From: Phoronis australis
Taxonomy: Eukaryota > Phoronida > Phoronidae
Reading direction: 5' to 3'
Assembly: GCA_002633005.1 (NCBI GenBank)
Contig: NMRA01000441.1
Location: forward strand, 203,995 to 267,994
DNA: 64,000 nucleotides
The position numbers and the translations under genes were made by a program. The notes beneath the pieces were generated by a model. That model saw only the letters and a list, made by a program, of their open reading frames with translations, did not search any database and had not been told where the DNA came from. Below are positions 35,478 through 46,492 of this stretch, in pieces. Each line of letters opens with the position of its first letter. Position 1 is the first letter of the stretch.

Positions 35478-38400
35478 ATGAGATTTCCTTCAACAAAATT
35501 CAGGTAAGAATGAAGTGATGATTAAAATATAGATTCTACATGTATAGGGAACCTATTTGCTACGTGAAGGCAACATTACTCCTCTGTCTGTCTTGTGATT
35601 TGGTGTCGAAAGCGAGTGAAGAACATTTATTCATGTGATGGATAGATCCGCCTCATTCCGGAAGAAATGGAGCGAGGCCTCGTCAGAGAACGAAGAGGGA
35701 GTCTAGATGAGTAATATAATTGTGGTGCTATAAAACAGTGTGTTGATATCGTACAAGCAAGGCGAATAATATTTACTCGACGGGCAATGATTAGACAAAA
35801 ACAATGATGGACACGGCGGAACAGTCACATCCAGATCGAAAGTTTGTTGCAATGGACAAATACGATTTCTCACTCAAAGGCTTGGATTGAGAAAAACTGA
35901 GTCATGTTGTTTACAACTTACTTTAATTGCAGTAGTGATCAAAAAGAGTCTGTCTATTTGTGGGATAAGAATTGTTTAAAAGCGGTTTCACTAAAACCTT
36001 GATTTATCCCTTGTGAACAGTTGCGTTTTGCACCTGTCGAACCAACTCCTGAAACCGTGCAAAGTCTCAGTCACAGAGGAATCCAACAGAAAACCTTTAT
36101 TTTCAACTAGCTCAAACTTCTACAGCAGTACAAATTAGGTTTGCATTATTTAACCTCTGCTCCATGTTATTTTATATAAATTCTAAAAGATTATATGTAG
36201 ATTCCGTAGAGAAACCTAGACTAGTTCGATTGATATTTTTCATTCATCTGTTTCAGGAGATTTATTTTCTTTACCTGCACGATCATTGTGCTGGGGCTTC
36301 TTTACAAGCACCGCACTGTTCGTAGCCCAATCAAATACATGTACCTCACGCAGACGCCCAGCTGTCTCAGTGACTACTACCTTCAACCGGATGTACTAGG
36401 AGACGGTGAGCAGTGTCAGTGCTTCGTGATTGTGACATCGTACAAACAAACATGCAAGGATGTAAGCAAAATGCGCCATCACATTCAGTAAGTAAATTGC
36501 CAGCGCTACATATGTAGGCGTGGTGGCTTTTGTTATGCAACCATATGATTTCAATGGACGTCGGGCGGCAGAGGGCGCGTGAGCTTGTGGTCTCAATTGG
36601 TCTGAAATTTAGGCTATATTCGTCACGTTAATGAGATGATGTTATTGCTAATTCGCTATGCAATTCAGTATTCGCTGTGAAGACCACGACCACTTTATAC
36701 TGTACTCGGTGACCTTGACAAAGTATTATTTTAGAAAGTTTTGCAGAAAATACTACGTGGGGACCACAGCTCACCAGTCTAATCCCCAAATCCCCCGGTT
36801 GACTGCCTGTTGGTCACAAACCGTCAGTAATAAAAGGATGCCATTGTGCATACCTGAACGACGGCAAAAGTTCTTCCCCATTGTTTAAAATTCTTCTCCA
36901 ACTTCGGATAGTGGCGCAACCCGCCATGGGTGCGTTCCGTAGACGCAAGCAAATCGCCAAATAAGGCGAATCACACAAGCCTTCACAAAGTCACGCGAGA
37001 GAAAGGCGCTAGTGTTTCGCGAGTACGCTCGGGAGCGTACTGACGTACTTGCAAAATGACGGCCACTGAAATGATTACTCGCTGAGGTACGGTTGAGTTA
37101 TCTGGTAGATTTAACTGTTTCTGTTTCTGTAGTATTTTGGCCCCCAGCCTGCTTGTGAACGCTTTGACATGTTTGCCAAAGACTACGGCTTCATTCATGT
37201 GACATCCTCACCTCTCTACCCTCAGTGCAACAGAGAAGCCGAGCGCGCAGTCCAAACTGCGAAGAATATATTGAAAAAGAATACTGATCCTCACCTAGGT
37301 TTCCTGGCATTCACAATGGAAAGTCTCCGAGTCAACTACTCATGTCCAGACGGCTCTGAATAACTTTGCCGCTCATGCCTAAAGCACTTCTTCACAATTC
37401 CATCGATGATCAGTCCGTAAGAGCGAAAGAAACTCGGCTTTAATTAACTCAAAGAACAAAGCAAACTTTGACCACAGACACCGCACTATGTCCCTACTAG
37501 GTGGACCAAGTCTAGGTTTGACCAAGACAAATCTGGCGAAGTGAAAGAGAGTTCGACATAAAGTGAAACCCCGGCGAGATCCTACCTTGTCGTCACAGAG
37601 TCCGGTGCTACAATTCGTCATAACCGGTCAGCATTGATTCATACCGGAAATATGAATAGTGCCTGTCACCAGAGAAGTTTACTCCAAAAGAGACGACCCC
37701 CAAACCATCTTCAAACCCGGCATCAACCCCACCTCACCGTAGACACCCCACAGACCCAACAACTACGACGTTCACAACGGGTTGTAAAACCAGTGGATCG
37801 CCTGAACCTCTGAACATTTGATTAATTTTCAGCGCTTAGTGATAAGGACATTAACATAGTTCAAAGAAATTTATTACTTTTAAGTAATAAATTTCACTTT
37901 AAAAAGTGTTTACACGTATTCTTAAACTATTTTGGGAGGAGATGTATTATAGCTCTTTAGAGTTAGAGATAAACATATTGAGTTCCAGTTCCATCAGCGT
38001 TGTTATTCCTACAGTTTCCGTTACATGAGTCATAATTTCTCGCTGCAAGTGCTTCGCGAGTGTCTTGGGTCTGCTGAGGTCAGCCTAGTACACTTCGGAC
38101 AAAATAGCCTAAAGTCCAATGACATTAACCTTTCAACCACTGGATACCGTTCATTTTGCATTGAATTCCCGGCTGAACGTAACCCATCAACATTACAAGC
38201 AACAAAACTTTGTAGACGGATGATAAGAGGAACATTGATATGTATTACAAATAATTTATATCGTCCTCTGGCTTAGGTCCGGTTTGAAGACAACTGCTGT
38301 ATGGTACAATTTACAATCGTATTAAAGTGTACCCACGCCTACCACCTCCAGTCTAGACGGCCACCATTAAACTGGACGATTTACCCAGCCTTGACCTTAA

Positions 38401-39590
38401 GCTTTTTGTAATGACTGGATCAAAAGACTTGGTGGTCATTCCTTCTTTACAAGGATCTATGTGCATAATATCTAGACCGTCATGGGTTACGAGGTCAAAG
38501 GCTGACGCAAGGTCTATGAATCCAGAATGATTTGACAATTAAAATGTTGAAATTAAAGTGTTGCAGGGGACGGTTTGTTTTGCTCAATACAATGATGACG
38601 AATTAACACTAAAGACTGAGAGAGACATGCTCAGTTTACCTCTGATTATTTCCACCTGTAAAAAATGTAATTAGATTGAATTTGTTCATTTTGTGCGATT
38701 GCTAGAGAAATGTAGGAGCCGTTCACATTCTCAAAGTATGAAATATCGTATATATCTTATGTATAATGGTACGTAGATAAAATACAGGAAATTTCAAATA
38801 CTTGAACATGATACTGCTTCAAAGTATTACTTTCCTTTGCAGGTATATCGATATTTTACATGACACTTTGAATGCAGGGAAGAACAAGATGTATGAGTAC
38901 AGTCACTTTATAGTGGATACTTCGAGTGTACTTTATTACATATTTCTCGATGACGACCTAACGTTCAACTTTACTGCTGATGTCATGCTCAGTAACGCAG
39001 CGCAAGTCGATAAGAAAGTTCCGGTACTGAGGTCGTTCGAAAAGTTCATAGCGAAAGTGCAGCCGGCTCTCAGCACAGGCATGTATTCACCTATGGGGAA
39101 ACAGTTTGAGTTTTTCGGCCACTTTTTGGAAGATTGTTGTGACACGTCAAAGTACTGGGAAGCAAACCTCCCGGAGTTTTACCCGATGATATTTTTCGAC
39201 GACAGTTTTCTGGCTTACCACCATCTGGCCATTAAACACCTATTTCCACTTCCCGTGCAATATGATCACCAGTCCTTTTGGATGACTATTGTTATAATGA
39301 AATTCCGTGTGTACGCGCGTTACCGGGGACAGGCTTTGCGGTACAACCCTTTACATCTTATAAATAAAGAACACAGAGAGTATCCCAATGTACCCGGAGG
39401 TGTTGTGGGCTACGAAATGATTATGGAAAAGGAGCGCCTCCTAGCACCAACGTCAATGCAAGATAGTGAGATTTGGACAGATCCCTACTTTCTGGCAGAG
39501 AGAGTCAAAGAATATTCGATAAAGGACCCTCCTTTTCGATACGTCCCTTTTTCAGAAAACCCGCAAATGAAACCGTATCGTGGTTTATGA
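35478..39590 (+). CDS. Unassigned 334-aa type II membrane protein with DDD motif (glycosyltransferase-like)
   Basis: Three exons: 35478-35503, 36257-36487, 38843-39590. Donors GTAAGA and GTAAGT and acceptors TTTCAG and TTTGCAG give phases 2 and 2, closing to 334 aa plus TGA. The N-terminus MRFPSTKFRR is a short basic tail. Residues 11-25 (FIFFTCTIIVLGLLY) are a single hydrophobic anchor followed by KHR, so a type II signal anchor with a luminal C-terminus is predicted. The luminal part has C-x-C near residue 70, a β-strand-like CFVIVTSYK, then YYIFLDDDLTFNF with D122-D124 and a possible N-glycosylation sequon (N128-F-T), then FFDDSFLAYHHLAIKH (residues 203-217). A hydrophobic strand followed by DDD, plus Golgi-type topology, suggests a GT-A-fold glycosyltransferase with a DxD metal site, but I do not recognise the family. 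No signal peptide cleavage site is seen. The second intron hosts a decayed gypsy element. Confidence 0.8.
36926..37080 (+). repeat. Dispersed repeat family A, copy 2
   Basis: Second copy of the family seen at 7012-7165, with the shared core TTTCGCGAGTACGCTCG near 37014. It lies just upstream of the gypsy integrase fragment in intron 2 of the DDD-protein gene and could be unrelated to it. Confidence 0.55.
37120..37810 (+). mobile_element. Decayed Ty3/gypsy LTR-retrotransposon integrase fragment
   Basis: The reading frame at 37169-37363 encodes FAKDYGFIHVTSSPLYPQ and EAERAVQTAKNILKK, the hallmark end of the integrase core of metazoan gypsy elements (usual form: TSSP.YPQSNG.AER.VQT.K). It is followed by frameshifted and stop-interrupted remains of the integrase C-terminal region. 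Near 37575 a frame reads RSYLVVTESGATIR, and near 37760 QQLRRSQRVVKPVDRLNL, matching the usual ending of these polyproteins. No LTRs, protease or reverse transcriptase are seen nearby. It is a dead 5'-truncated copy inside intron 2 of the DDD-protein gene, in the same orientation. Confidence 0.8.
37866..37895. repeat. Perfect palindrome, 14-bp arms
   Basis: GAAATTTATTACTT-TT-AAGTAATAAATTTC. AT-rich and loopless, just past the gypsy remnant. Confidence 0.85.
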
Positions 39591-40594
39591 TGAAAGCATT
39601 TATGTCTAAATAACCAGTTCTTCTCCGACACTTTGTATCGTAGAATGGCTGCAAGCTTTTCATAGTCCTACGATTGAAAGTTCCAATGAAAATGAACTTT
39701 TTTAGAAAAATTTCAGCTTGAAGCATTGTTGTTGGAAATTTGACATAATGCGACGAAAGTTTTTCAGATCATTTCGTTACAGTGGGACAAACTGGATCTT
39801 CGCCAACACGCGCTAGCAGCGTCATTGCGAAGGACGGGACAATGACAAGTGCACAAAATGAAAAAGTACGTGCGCTCACCACTGCTCGTAACAATACTTG
39901 TCTGAAGATGTTTGAATGAAGTTGTGTTAACAAAATTGAACTAATATTTTTACCTTTCTATAATTTTGAGAACAGTCCATGCGGAACAGTAGGGCTAGAG
40001 CAAAACAATATCTCAATGACTGTTGAATTCTTCCGCGCTAATGTTAGGGATATAATCGGAATTTCAGGTATTCACCTGAGACAAAACTTCAACAGTTGCC
40101 GGAGCTTTTCGTTAAAAACACTTTGATTTTCTTACGTGAATGTGTTTTTCTTTTGCTTTTATTTTTCGTAAAATCAGCGAAGTCAATGACCCTAAACTTC
40201 CTTGACATCTGTTAGTTCAGGAACTGTTTTAGAGTGAGCGCAGACGAAGAGCTCTGAGCCTCGAATGCAAATTGTCTTCGGAAAACGTTAACCGCGAAGC
40301 AGTCAGGAAAATGTCTCACTTGGTGGCGTTCTTTTACAATGTACCTGATTGCGTAAATCTTCACAGCATGCGGGCGAGGTATACTTTAAAGCTTGGCATA
40401 TATCCATCGATACCCAATGAAAATTAATTATTGTATCATCTGACGACATCAAATCTCTGTTGCTGGCTAATTGTAATCGTGTGTACTACATTTACTGCGT
40501 CTCCTACGAACGTAATGAACAGGTCAGTGGACATTTTACTCACTACGTGTGAGTAACCCGCATTCAGAGCTATTTTCCACTAGAAGACGACGGT

Positions 40595-40930
40595 TTATTT
40601 ACTTATTTATTTATTGGTGAAATATTTACAACGAGGGTAGCCCCCATCAGTTCATACTGCTTTCCACGGGGGCCCTCAGTTGAGCTCGCAGTTTCTCGTG
40701 TGCGCTCGCCCTTACTCACCAGCTCATTTTGCATGGCAATTGATCTTTTGCGCGATTTTAAGAAGGAAGGTGGATTTTGCCCCACCTTCCCTGGTGTTAT
40801 GGTGCTACCCTATTTCTGCACAGCAGGAATGCCTTGAGGTTCGTAATGCCAGTTTTGCACTTGCAGAACTAGCGAAATGGCCTAGTGCTAATTTATGCGA
40901 CAAGATGGCGATTTTCCCACTTCGGGAAAT
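40595..40930 (-). mobile_element. Retroposon (LINE-like) 3' end remnant
   Basis: Read on the minus strand, a short open frame (40785-40603) ends at ...SPINK-stop. It runs straight into a tail built of AATA units (TTTATTTACTTATTTATTTA on the plus strand at 40595-40615). A coding end followed by a short tandem tail is typical of non-LTR retrotransposon 3' ends. The family is not identified. Confidence 0.4.
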
Positions 40931-41921
40931 ACACAACTGATTTCTCTATTTTAAATGGAGTTCACGCATGATGACCGGCGGTACAGTACCCTGGCAATAG
41001 CTAAATTTCCCCCAAAAATCTGAATCTGTTAGTATGACACATGTTGTCGCATAAGACACATATTGTCGCGACAAAATATGTCACGACATAGGTTAACAGT
41101 TACAGCTATCAAGCTGTCGGGTTTAAAAAGTGGACTTGACGATTTATTAAAGCGATTTTTCATAATTACTCAAATGCCGCCGACTGGCCGCAGGAAATCA
41201 TTTGAAATTTGCTGAGGCCCAGCGAGGCGGTTACAGGGACATTTTAGGGGAGAATTGTTGATTTATAATTCTGATCAAAGCTCATAATTTATTACAGAAG
41301 GTCTATATTATCCAATAAATACGACTGTGGGGAGTAAAACCGACAATGTCTTTTTAAGTAGCCAAAGATTGGAAACATATCGGGATTTTAATATTAAGTT
41401 CAGATTTAGGACTAAAATCAATGTATCTGCAAGGAATGCAACCTCATCCCGATATCTGTAATTATTCGGCGGTATTCAGTCCGGAAATGTTCAACACACC
41501 TTGCACGGCAATCCAGCACCCCATTTCATTCCCAATAACTTAATTTTATGAGATGACTCTTTCAATGCGCTTAGGCTTTTCGCTTCCATTTCACATAGGC
41601 ACAGGAGATTGACCGTATTGACTTCTTTCACGTTGACTTTGATCAGCACTACGCTAGTACGTTAGCCATTTTCACTCGGCCTAGAAATCAAACGGCCGAT
41701 CAGGTCGCCGTCTCGACTTTTTCAGTTAATTTGAGTGGAAGCCTTTGTTAAGAATCGGATAATTATAACAAAATCACAAAACAGTAAATTTCTGTTATAT
41801 AACTCTGGTCAAAGATAACAAGTTCAAGAACACAATCCCAAAAATATATTTTTCGGCCAATTGTGTCCTTTTTTTAAAACGAGTTATGTTATAACTGGTT
41901 ACTGTTTTTTTTTCTGAAAAT

Positions 41922-42081
41922 GAAGTCTGTCTAGTTCAATGAAGTCTGTCTAGTTCAATGAAGTCTGCCTAGTTCAATGAAGTCTGCCTAGTTCAATGAA
42001 GTCTGCCTAGTTCAATGAAGTCTGCCTAGTTCAATGAAGTCTGCCTAGTTCAATGAAGTCTGCCTAGTTCAATGAAGTCTG
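41922..42081. repeat. 19-bp satellite running into the assembly gap
   Basis: About 8.4 head-to-tail copies of GAAGTCTGCCTAGTTCAAT; the first two have T for C at one position. The array stops only because the Ns begin, and the right edge of the gap shows no repeat. The true array is therefore of unknown length. Confidence 0.97.
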
Positions 42082-42429
42082 NNNNNNNNNNNNNNNNNNN
42101 NNNNNNNNNNNNNNNNNNNNNNNNNNNNNNNNNNNNNNNNNNNNNNNNNNNNNNNNNNNNNNNNNNNNNNNNNNNNNNNNNNNNNNNNNNNNNNNNNNNN
42201 NNNNNNNNNNNNNNNNNNNNNNNNNNNNNNNNNNNNNNNNNNNNNNNNNNNNNNNNNNNNNNNNNNNNNNNNNNNNNNNNNNNNNNNNNNNNNNNNNNNN
42301 NNNNNNNNNNNNNNNNNNNNNNNNNNNNNNNNNNNNNNNNNNNNNNNNNNNNNNNNNNNNNNNNNNNNNNNNNNNNNNNNNNNNNNNNNNNNNNNNNNNN
42401 NNNNNNNNNNNNNNNNNNNNNNNNNNNNN
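42082..42429. other. Assembly gap (348 Ns)
   Basis: Unsequenced. Preceded directly by the 19-bp satellite, so it probably hides the rest of that array. Confidence 0.99.
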
Positions 42430-42543
42430 TTTTGAAAATAAAATAATTTCACTTCAGCAAAGTACAAACTTAAGTCTCTTTGAATAGACCGGTAATTGCT
42501 AACTATTCAAATAATTCATACAAGTTCTCACTCAACTGTGACT

Positions 42544-43065
42544 GTGATGTACGGTGGCTGTAGGACGGCACGGCAAATTTTTTTTCTCCGTTGCTGACTA
42601 TCGATAGACTTAGTATCGCTATCGATAGACTTATTAACTTTATCGATAGACTTAGTAACTCTGACGATAGACTTACTAACTCTATCGATAGACTATACAG
42701 TTGCAAAGTCTATCGATAGAGTTCATGGGCGCACCCGGGGGGAGGGCTCGAACGAGCCCCCAATTTGGAGAATTGGGTAAAAAGGTCTGCATCAGTGAAA
42801 CAAAAAGGTCCGAGTAAACGAGACAAAAGTCCAGTAAGTCCACAGGAATTGTTCGCTGACGCACGATTGGCAGGCGTGAACCTAGTGGCCCCGTTTTTTT
42901 TTTAGTTCTCGTCCATTTTTTTCAGTAAAAGGTCCGCATATCGAAGAATTCGAGCCCTCTATATTTTAGGCAGGGTGCGCGCATGGAGTTAACAAATCTA
43001 TCGATAAAGTTAGCAACAGAGAAAAAAAGTTGCCGTGACGTTCTTATACAGCCACCGTAGTGATG
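42544..43065. mobile_element. MITE family D (510 bp with insertion, 6-bp TSD GTGATG)
   Basis: Element 42550-43059 begins TACGGTGGCTGTAGGACGGC and ends with the inverse ...ACAGCCACCGTA. The inverted ends extend ~65 bp and include the TATCGATAGA motif. It is flanked by GTGATG at 42544-42549 and 43060-43065. The left arm carries five or six ~24-bp TATCGATAGACTTA units. Its middle is interrupted by MITE C2, so the original element was ~243 bp. The open frames across the arms are artefacts of the repeats. Confidence 0.85.
42719..42990. mobile_element. MITE family C, copy 2 (262 bp, 5-bp TSD GAGTT), nested in MITE D
   Basis: Element 42724-42985 starts CATGGGCGCACCC and ends GGGTGCGCGCATG. It is flanked by GAGTT at 42719-42723 and 42986-42990. 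Homologous along its length to copy 1 at 32382. Both copies have intact, different 5-bp duplications, so each was an independent transposition. Confidence 0.88.
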
Positions 43066-44278
43066 TGTTAACAATCACATTGCAAAAATTCACTTGAGCT
43101 TAATATTATTTATGATTAAAGCTGCATTTCGCGGAGTTGAGATGGAGGAAAACTAAAATTTACTGAGGTCTCTTGCTCTCATGAAATCGGTCTCGCAATA
43201 TGCCTGACTGTGATGGGATTCCATTTTCGTTACAAACTCGAGTCCCAATAAAGCGTATTTGCGTCATTTTTCAATTCGCAATTTTAGGGTTGGTAAATCC
43301 CATTAAACTCTGACGGTTAGTATTCAGCACATTGCGGTTTTGCATATCACTTGAACGAAGGCTGATGAAACTCTATGTAAGCGCTCATTTCTAAGCGCTT
43401 GGTGAGTAGGGGCGACTGATAATGCAAATTACTAAAAATAATCCTATGATATAAATTAAAGCATTCAATTTTATTTAAAATAAAAATCAATCATATTTTG
43501 TAAACTCAGTGCCACTAAATCAATTCTATTATTTAAAAATACCGGTAATCCTATTTTGTGAATTCTATTTTTCAAAAAAACTGAACCTGAGGTCCTTCCT
43601 AACATACAAGGTTGTAAGATTTAACAATGAAAACTGGAAAAATAAGGAATTGGTTCGATCACTATGGCCTTCTTCCTTGAGCTGTCCTTGAGACGAAGGG
43701 ATACAAGTAAAAGAGGAAAAGAGTGACCATGGATTGCCATCAAAAGGCCCCCTCCATGGGCGGAGGGCTCCTAAATATCAGGATACCAATTTATATCTAG
43801 TGAAACGAAATTTGAAGATATAATCGAAAAAGAGAGCGACAGAGCACTGTTATCAAATGCCACACAGGGGTCCCTGAAGAAATGCAGAGTCGTGACTTAT
43901 GTGGACAATTTGCTCTTGAAAATCTGTGCATAGTAAGTTTTCTCGAACTTTTTCGAAGTATGTATGATTAAGAGAACATCTCAAGTGCATTTAGAGTATC
44001 TATACTGCAAAAACTGGCTAAACTGAAATGTTGTAGCCAGGACTTACTAAGAATACATCCGGAGCTAGTAGTCTACACATTTCGTTGTCTTTCTCTTTTC
44101 GACTGCTCCTGCCTCAAGACGGTCGCCACGATCTCATCCTGTCGTCTTCAAATCATGGGGGCACGTGCACCCCTCTTTCCACGGCGCTGGAAAAAATACA
44201 ACCCATCGACAATGGATAGTTCCGACTTATCAATATCATCAATTCGAGCTTCCGATACCGGGATGTGTATGGGAGTTT

Positions 44279-44345
44279 TTTTTTTAATCATTGACAACGC
44301 GGAATCGAACCCACATGAGCTTCTGTGGTAACTCTGTTGAACTTT
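44279..44345 (-). mobile_element. Possible tRNA-derived SINE fragment
   Basis: On the minus strand GTGGGTTCGATTCCGCG is a perfect pol III B box followed by a short linker and an A-run (T-run at 44276-44285). No proper A box or cloverleaf is seen. It touches the donor side of the 44357-44558 exon candidate. Confidence 0.3.
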
Positions 44346-44356
44346 GCGAATCTTAC

Positions 44357-44558
44357 TTGAGCTTCAGTGCCGCGGGAAGCGCAAATTCAGATATTGTTTG
44401 CGCTTGTAGGACTTCACCATAACTACGGTGAGTTTGGCCCGACTGCGTTTGTCGGAACAATCCGATTTCTCGAATACGTCCAGGAGGCAAATATACGCTT
44501 TTTGTTGAATTGGGAACGCATTTGACCGGGTTAGCATGGATAAAACTCCGGTAATTAG
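44357..44558 (-). CDS. Exon candidate, CABIT-like ending
   Basis: A 202-nt open stretch with a good acceptor (CTTTTCCAG) and donor (AA|GTAAGA) on the minus strand, phase 1 in, phase 0-compatible out only after joining. It encodes about 67 aa with KSVYLPPGRIREIGLF and, further on, SYGEVLQAQTISEFALPAAL. A LP...G.F...Y.EVL....LP pattern resembles the end of CABIT modules (THEMIS/GAREM), but the match is by eye and weak. No neighbouring exon could be joined in frame with certainty. Confidence 0.3.
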
Positions 44559-45234
44559 CTGGAAAAGGCACCCTCTCTTAAGTAATTTGGAAGTATTACC
44601 ACCACTCCAACTGGAATATTCCGCATACGCCATGTAAGTACCCCGGGCACAATGGAATAAATTTTTGGAATCATTTGAGCAAGTTCCATAACAAATCATC
44701 TGAAGTGTAATGAGCGTGCTCCAGCACGCTTACTGAATTATTAAAAAGGGATTCATTGCGGCAAATTTTATTAAAATATACATAGGTTCATAAGTACAGA
44801 AATAGAAAGCAACAAACGTACACTACAGAGCAATCGTTAGTATAAGGCCAGCCTTCATTTGGCCAAGCAGCATGCATTGGGTCATCATTCCATCGAGCGT
44901 CCTTAACCAGAGACTGGGTCACAACAGCATCAAACGCCTTCTGCAATTCCTACACCCTTCTTAAACTGATATCTTAAGCTCTGAGGCCTTCTATATCCGA
45001 CCAGGAAGAATTTTGAAAATGGCAACAGAAATTCTTAACAAGATCACTTCAACCTTTTGGGGCATCAAATACATTTCATAGCTGGTGCGATACCAACAAC
45101 GCCACAATTCTATCGTATGCAAACCATCCCCTCATCCGGGTATCTTGCATATTGTGGCACAGAATTTCAGAAACAGTGGCGTTTACGCTTAGTTTCGTTT
45201 AACTCAGCTCACCGAGTGTCACAAGTACCGTAAA

Positions 45235-45422
45235 CTAAGACCACAGCTCGCTCAAGGATTTACGGAACTCGAAGCTACACTGGACCGGGTTCCGGAAGGC
45301 TAGATTCTTGCAGCACTTGGCGAAATCGTGCAAATATTCGCAGGCATCACAAGCGAAACACGTCATCTCACTAGCTTTCACTTGAGAATATCTTGCATTA
45401 CGGAGCCGGCACGTCTCGCCCA
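45235..45422 (-). CDS. Cysteine-rich exon candidate
   Basis: The acceptor TTTATACGTCAG opens the only stop-free frame. It encodes CRLRNARYSQVKASEMTC followed by FACDACEYLHDFAKCCKN and ends at TAG 45235. The spacing C-x(6)-Y-x(9)-C-x2-C-x2-C...CC resembles the first cysteine-rich repeat of some TNF-receptor family members, but this is by eye only. Could be a 3' terminal exon of a secreted or receptor protein. Confidence 0.3.
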
Positions 45423-45813
45423 CTGACGTATAAACAAGTGAGGCATCGAATACGTTACAAAACCCATACAATGTCAAGGTTAAATTAAACAGAGGGATGA
45501 TGACATACTTACACGAAAACACGCGCGCATAGCAGTTGCACAAGTGAAAAAATATAGTATTACCTTTCTCTACAATTTTGACCAACATGCAAGTTATGTC
45601 ATAATTCAACAAGCACGCATTTACTACAAAATCTACCACCTGCCAAAGACAAATAAATAACTTAACGTCACAAACAACGTTGCACTAGAACTGGTTAACA
45701 CATCCCGCTAAATATACAGAAATATTTTACAACGAAACTTGGTCACTACAAGCGAAATCAGTGAAGTTCAAAACGTTTTCCGATTTACGCGTTTGACTAA
45801 AGGGAAAAGTCAC

Positions 45814-46492
45814 CTTTCTCGGTGTTAAGGCCACCGCAGACGAAGAGCTATGAGTTGAGCTGCCTGCCTCAAATGAACGCCAGCTGAGCCGACAGATCAT
45901 GCCAACCTGTGAATGGATAAGCCGCAGGTTCATTCATCTGTTCTGGCGTTATGTCTACCCGTCAGCTAAAGTATCGTTCAGCTTAGCTGGGTGCATGAGG
46001 TTATCCTTCTGCAATGGCCCTACGCTTAAATGCTATAAGAACTAATTCTGCATAACCTTGGCCGTCAAGATAGCTGGCTCAGGTGCCACAGAACTAAGCA
46101 TATAGCTCACGTCAAGGCGTGAAAACAATAGGCACTTTCCGAAATACTATGGTACCCTCTCTAGCTCCCAGACATTTTCACAAACTGTGATTGTCACTAA
46201 GTTGCCAAGCTACTTTGCTCAAAAATCGAAAAAAAACACCTTGAAAAAAGTTACTTTCTTTAAACAGCAGGTGTATGTTTCAAAATGAGTGGGGCACACA
46301 CTAGAAACTATTACGCTATTTTTGGCCAAGCCGAAGATTTGTATTCTTGCTAAAAGTTGCACCAAAAACGTTGGCTTTTCCCTTTACGACTTCACGCCAG
46401 TGTTTATGCCTTGCACAACCAAATGAAGCATTGAGGAAGACCATGTACATAATAAACCACACCATCCACATCTTCCTTAACAAAAGAAACAT
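45814..46492 (-). CDS. Signal-peptide exon plus second exon of a possible secreted protein
   Basis: 46492-46388 encodes MFLLLRKMWMVWFIMYMVFL followed by NASFG and CARHKHWREV, a textbook signal peptide, ending at a modest donor GTC|GTAAAG. 45906-45814 (acceptor ATTCACAG, donor AAAG|GTGACT) adds VGMICRLSWRSFEAGSSTHS and a Ser-rich tail, phase 0 to phase 0. The next minus-strand candidate (45422-45235) needs phase 1, so the chain is broken: either an exon is missing or these do not belong together. Confidence 0.3.

Larger units (their letters stand above)
39591..44356. other. Intergenic region: repeats and assembly gap
   Basis: No supported gene. Contents in order: unique sequence to ~40.6 kb; a retroposon 3' end (40595-40930); a short imperfect palindrome of TGTCGCGACA type at 41057-41085; unique sequence; the 19-bp satellite and N gap; nested MITEs (42544-43065); unique sequence; and a tRNA-like B box near 44290. 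Confidence 0.55.

Noticed and set aside
42069-42467. Long ORFs made of X
   Set aside because: They are the N gap read as open sequence.
42503-42706. Minus-strand ORF rich in SLSI repeats, looking like a low-complexity protein
   Set aside because: It is the translation of the tandem TATCGATAGACTTA units in the arm of MITE D.
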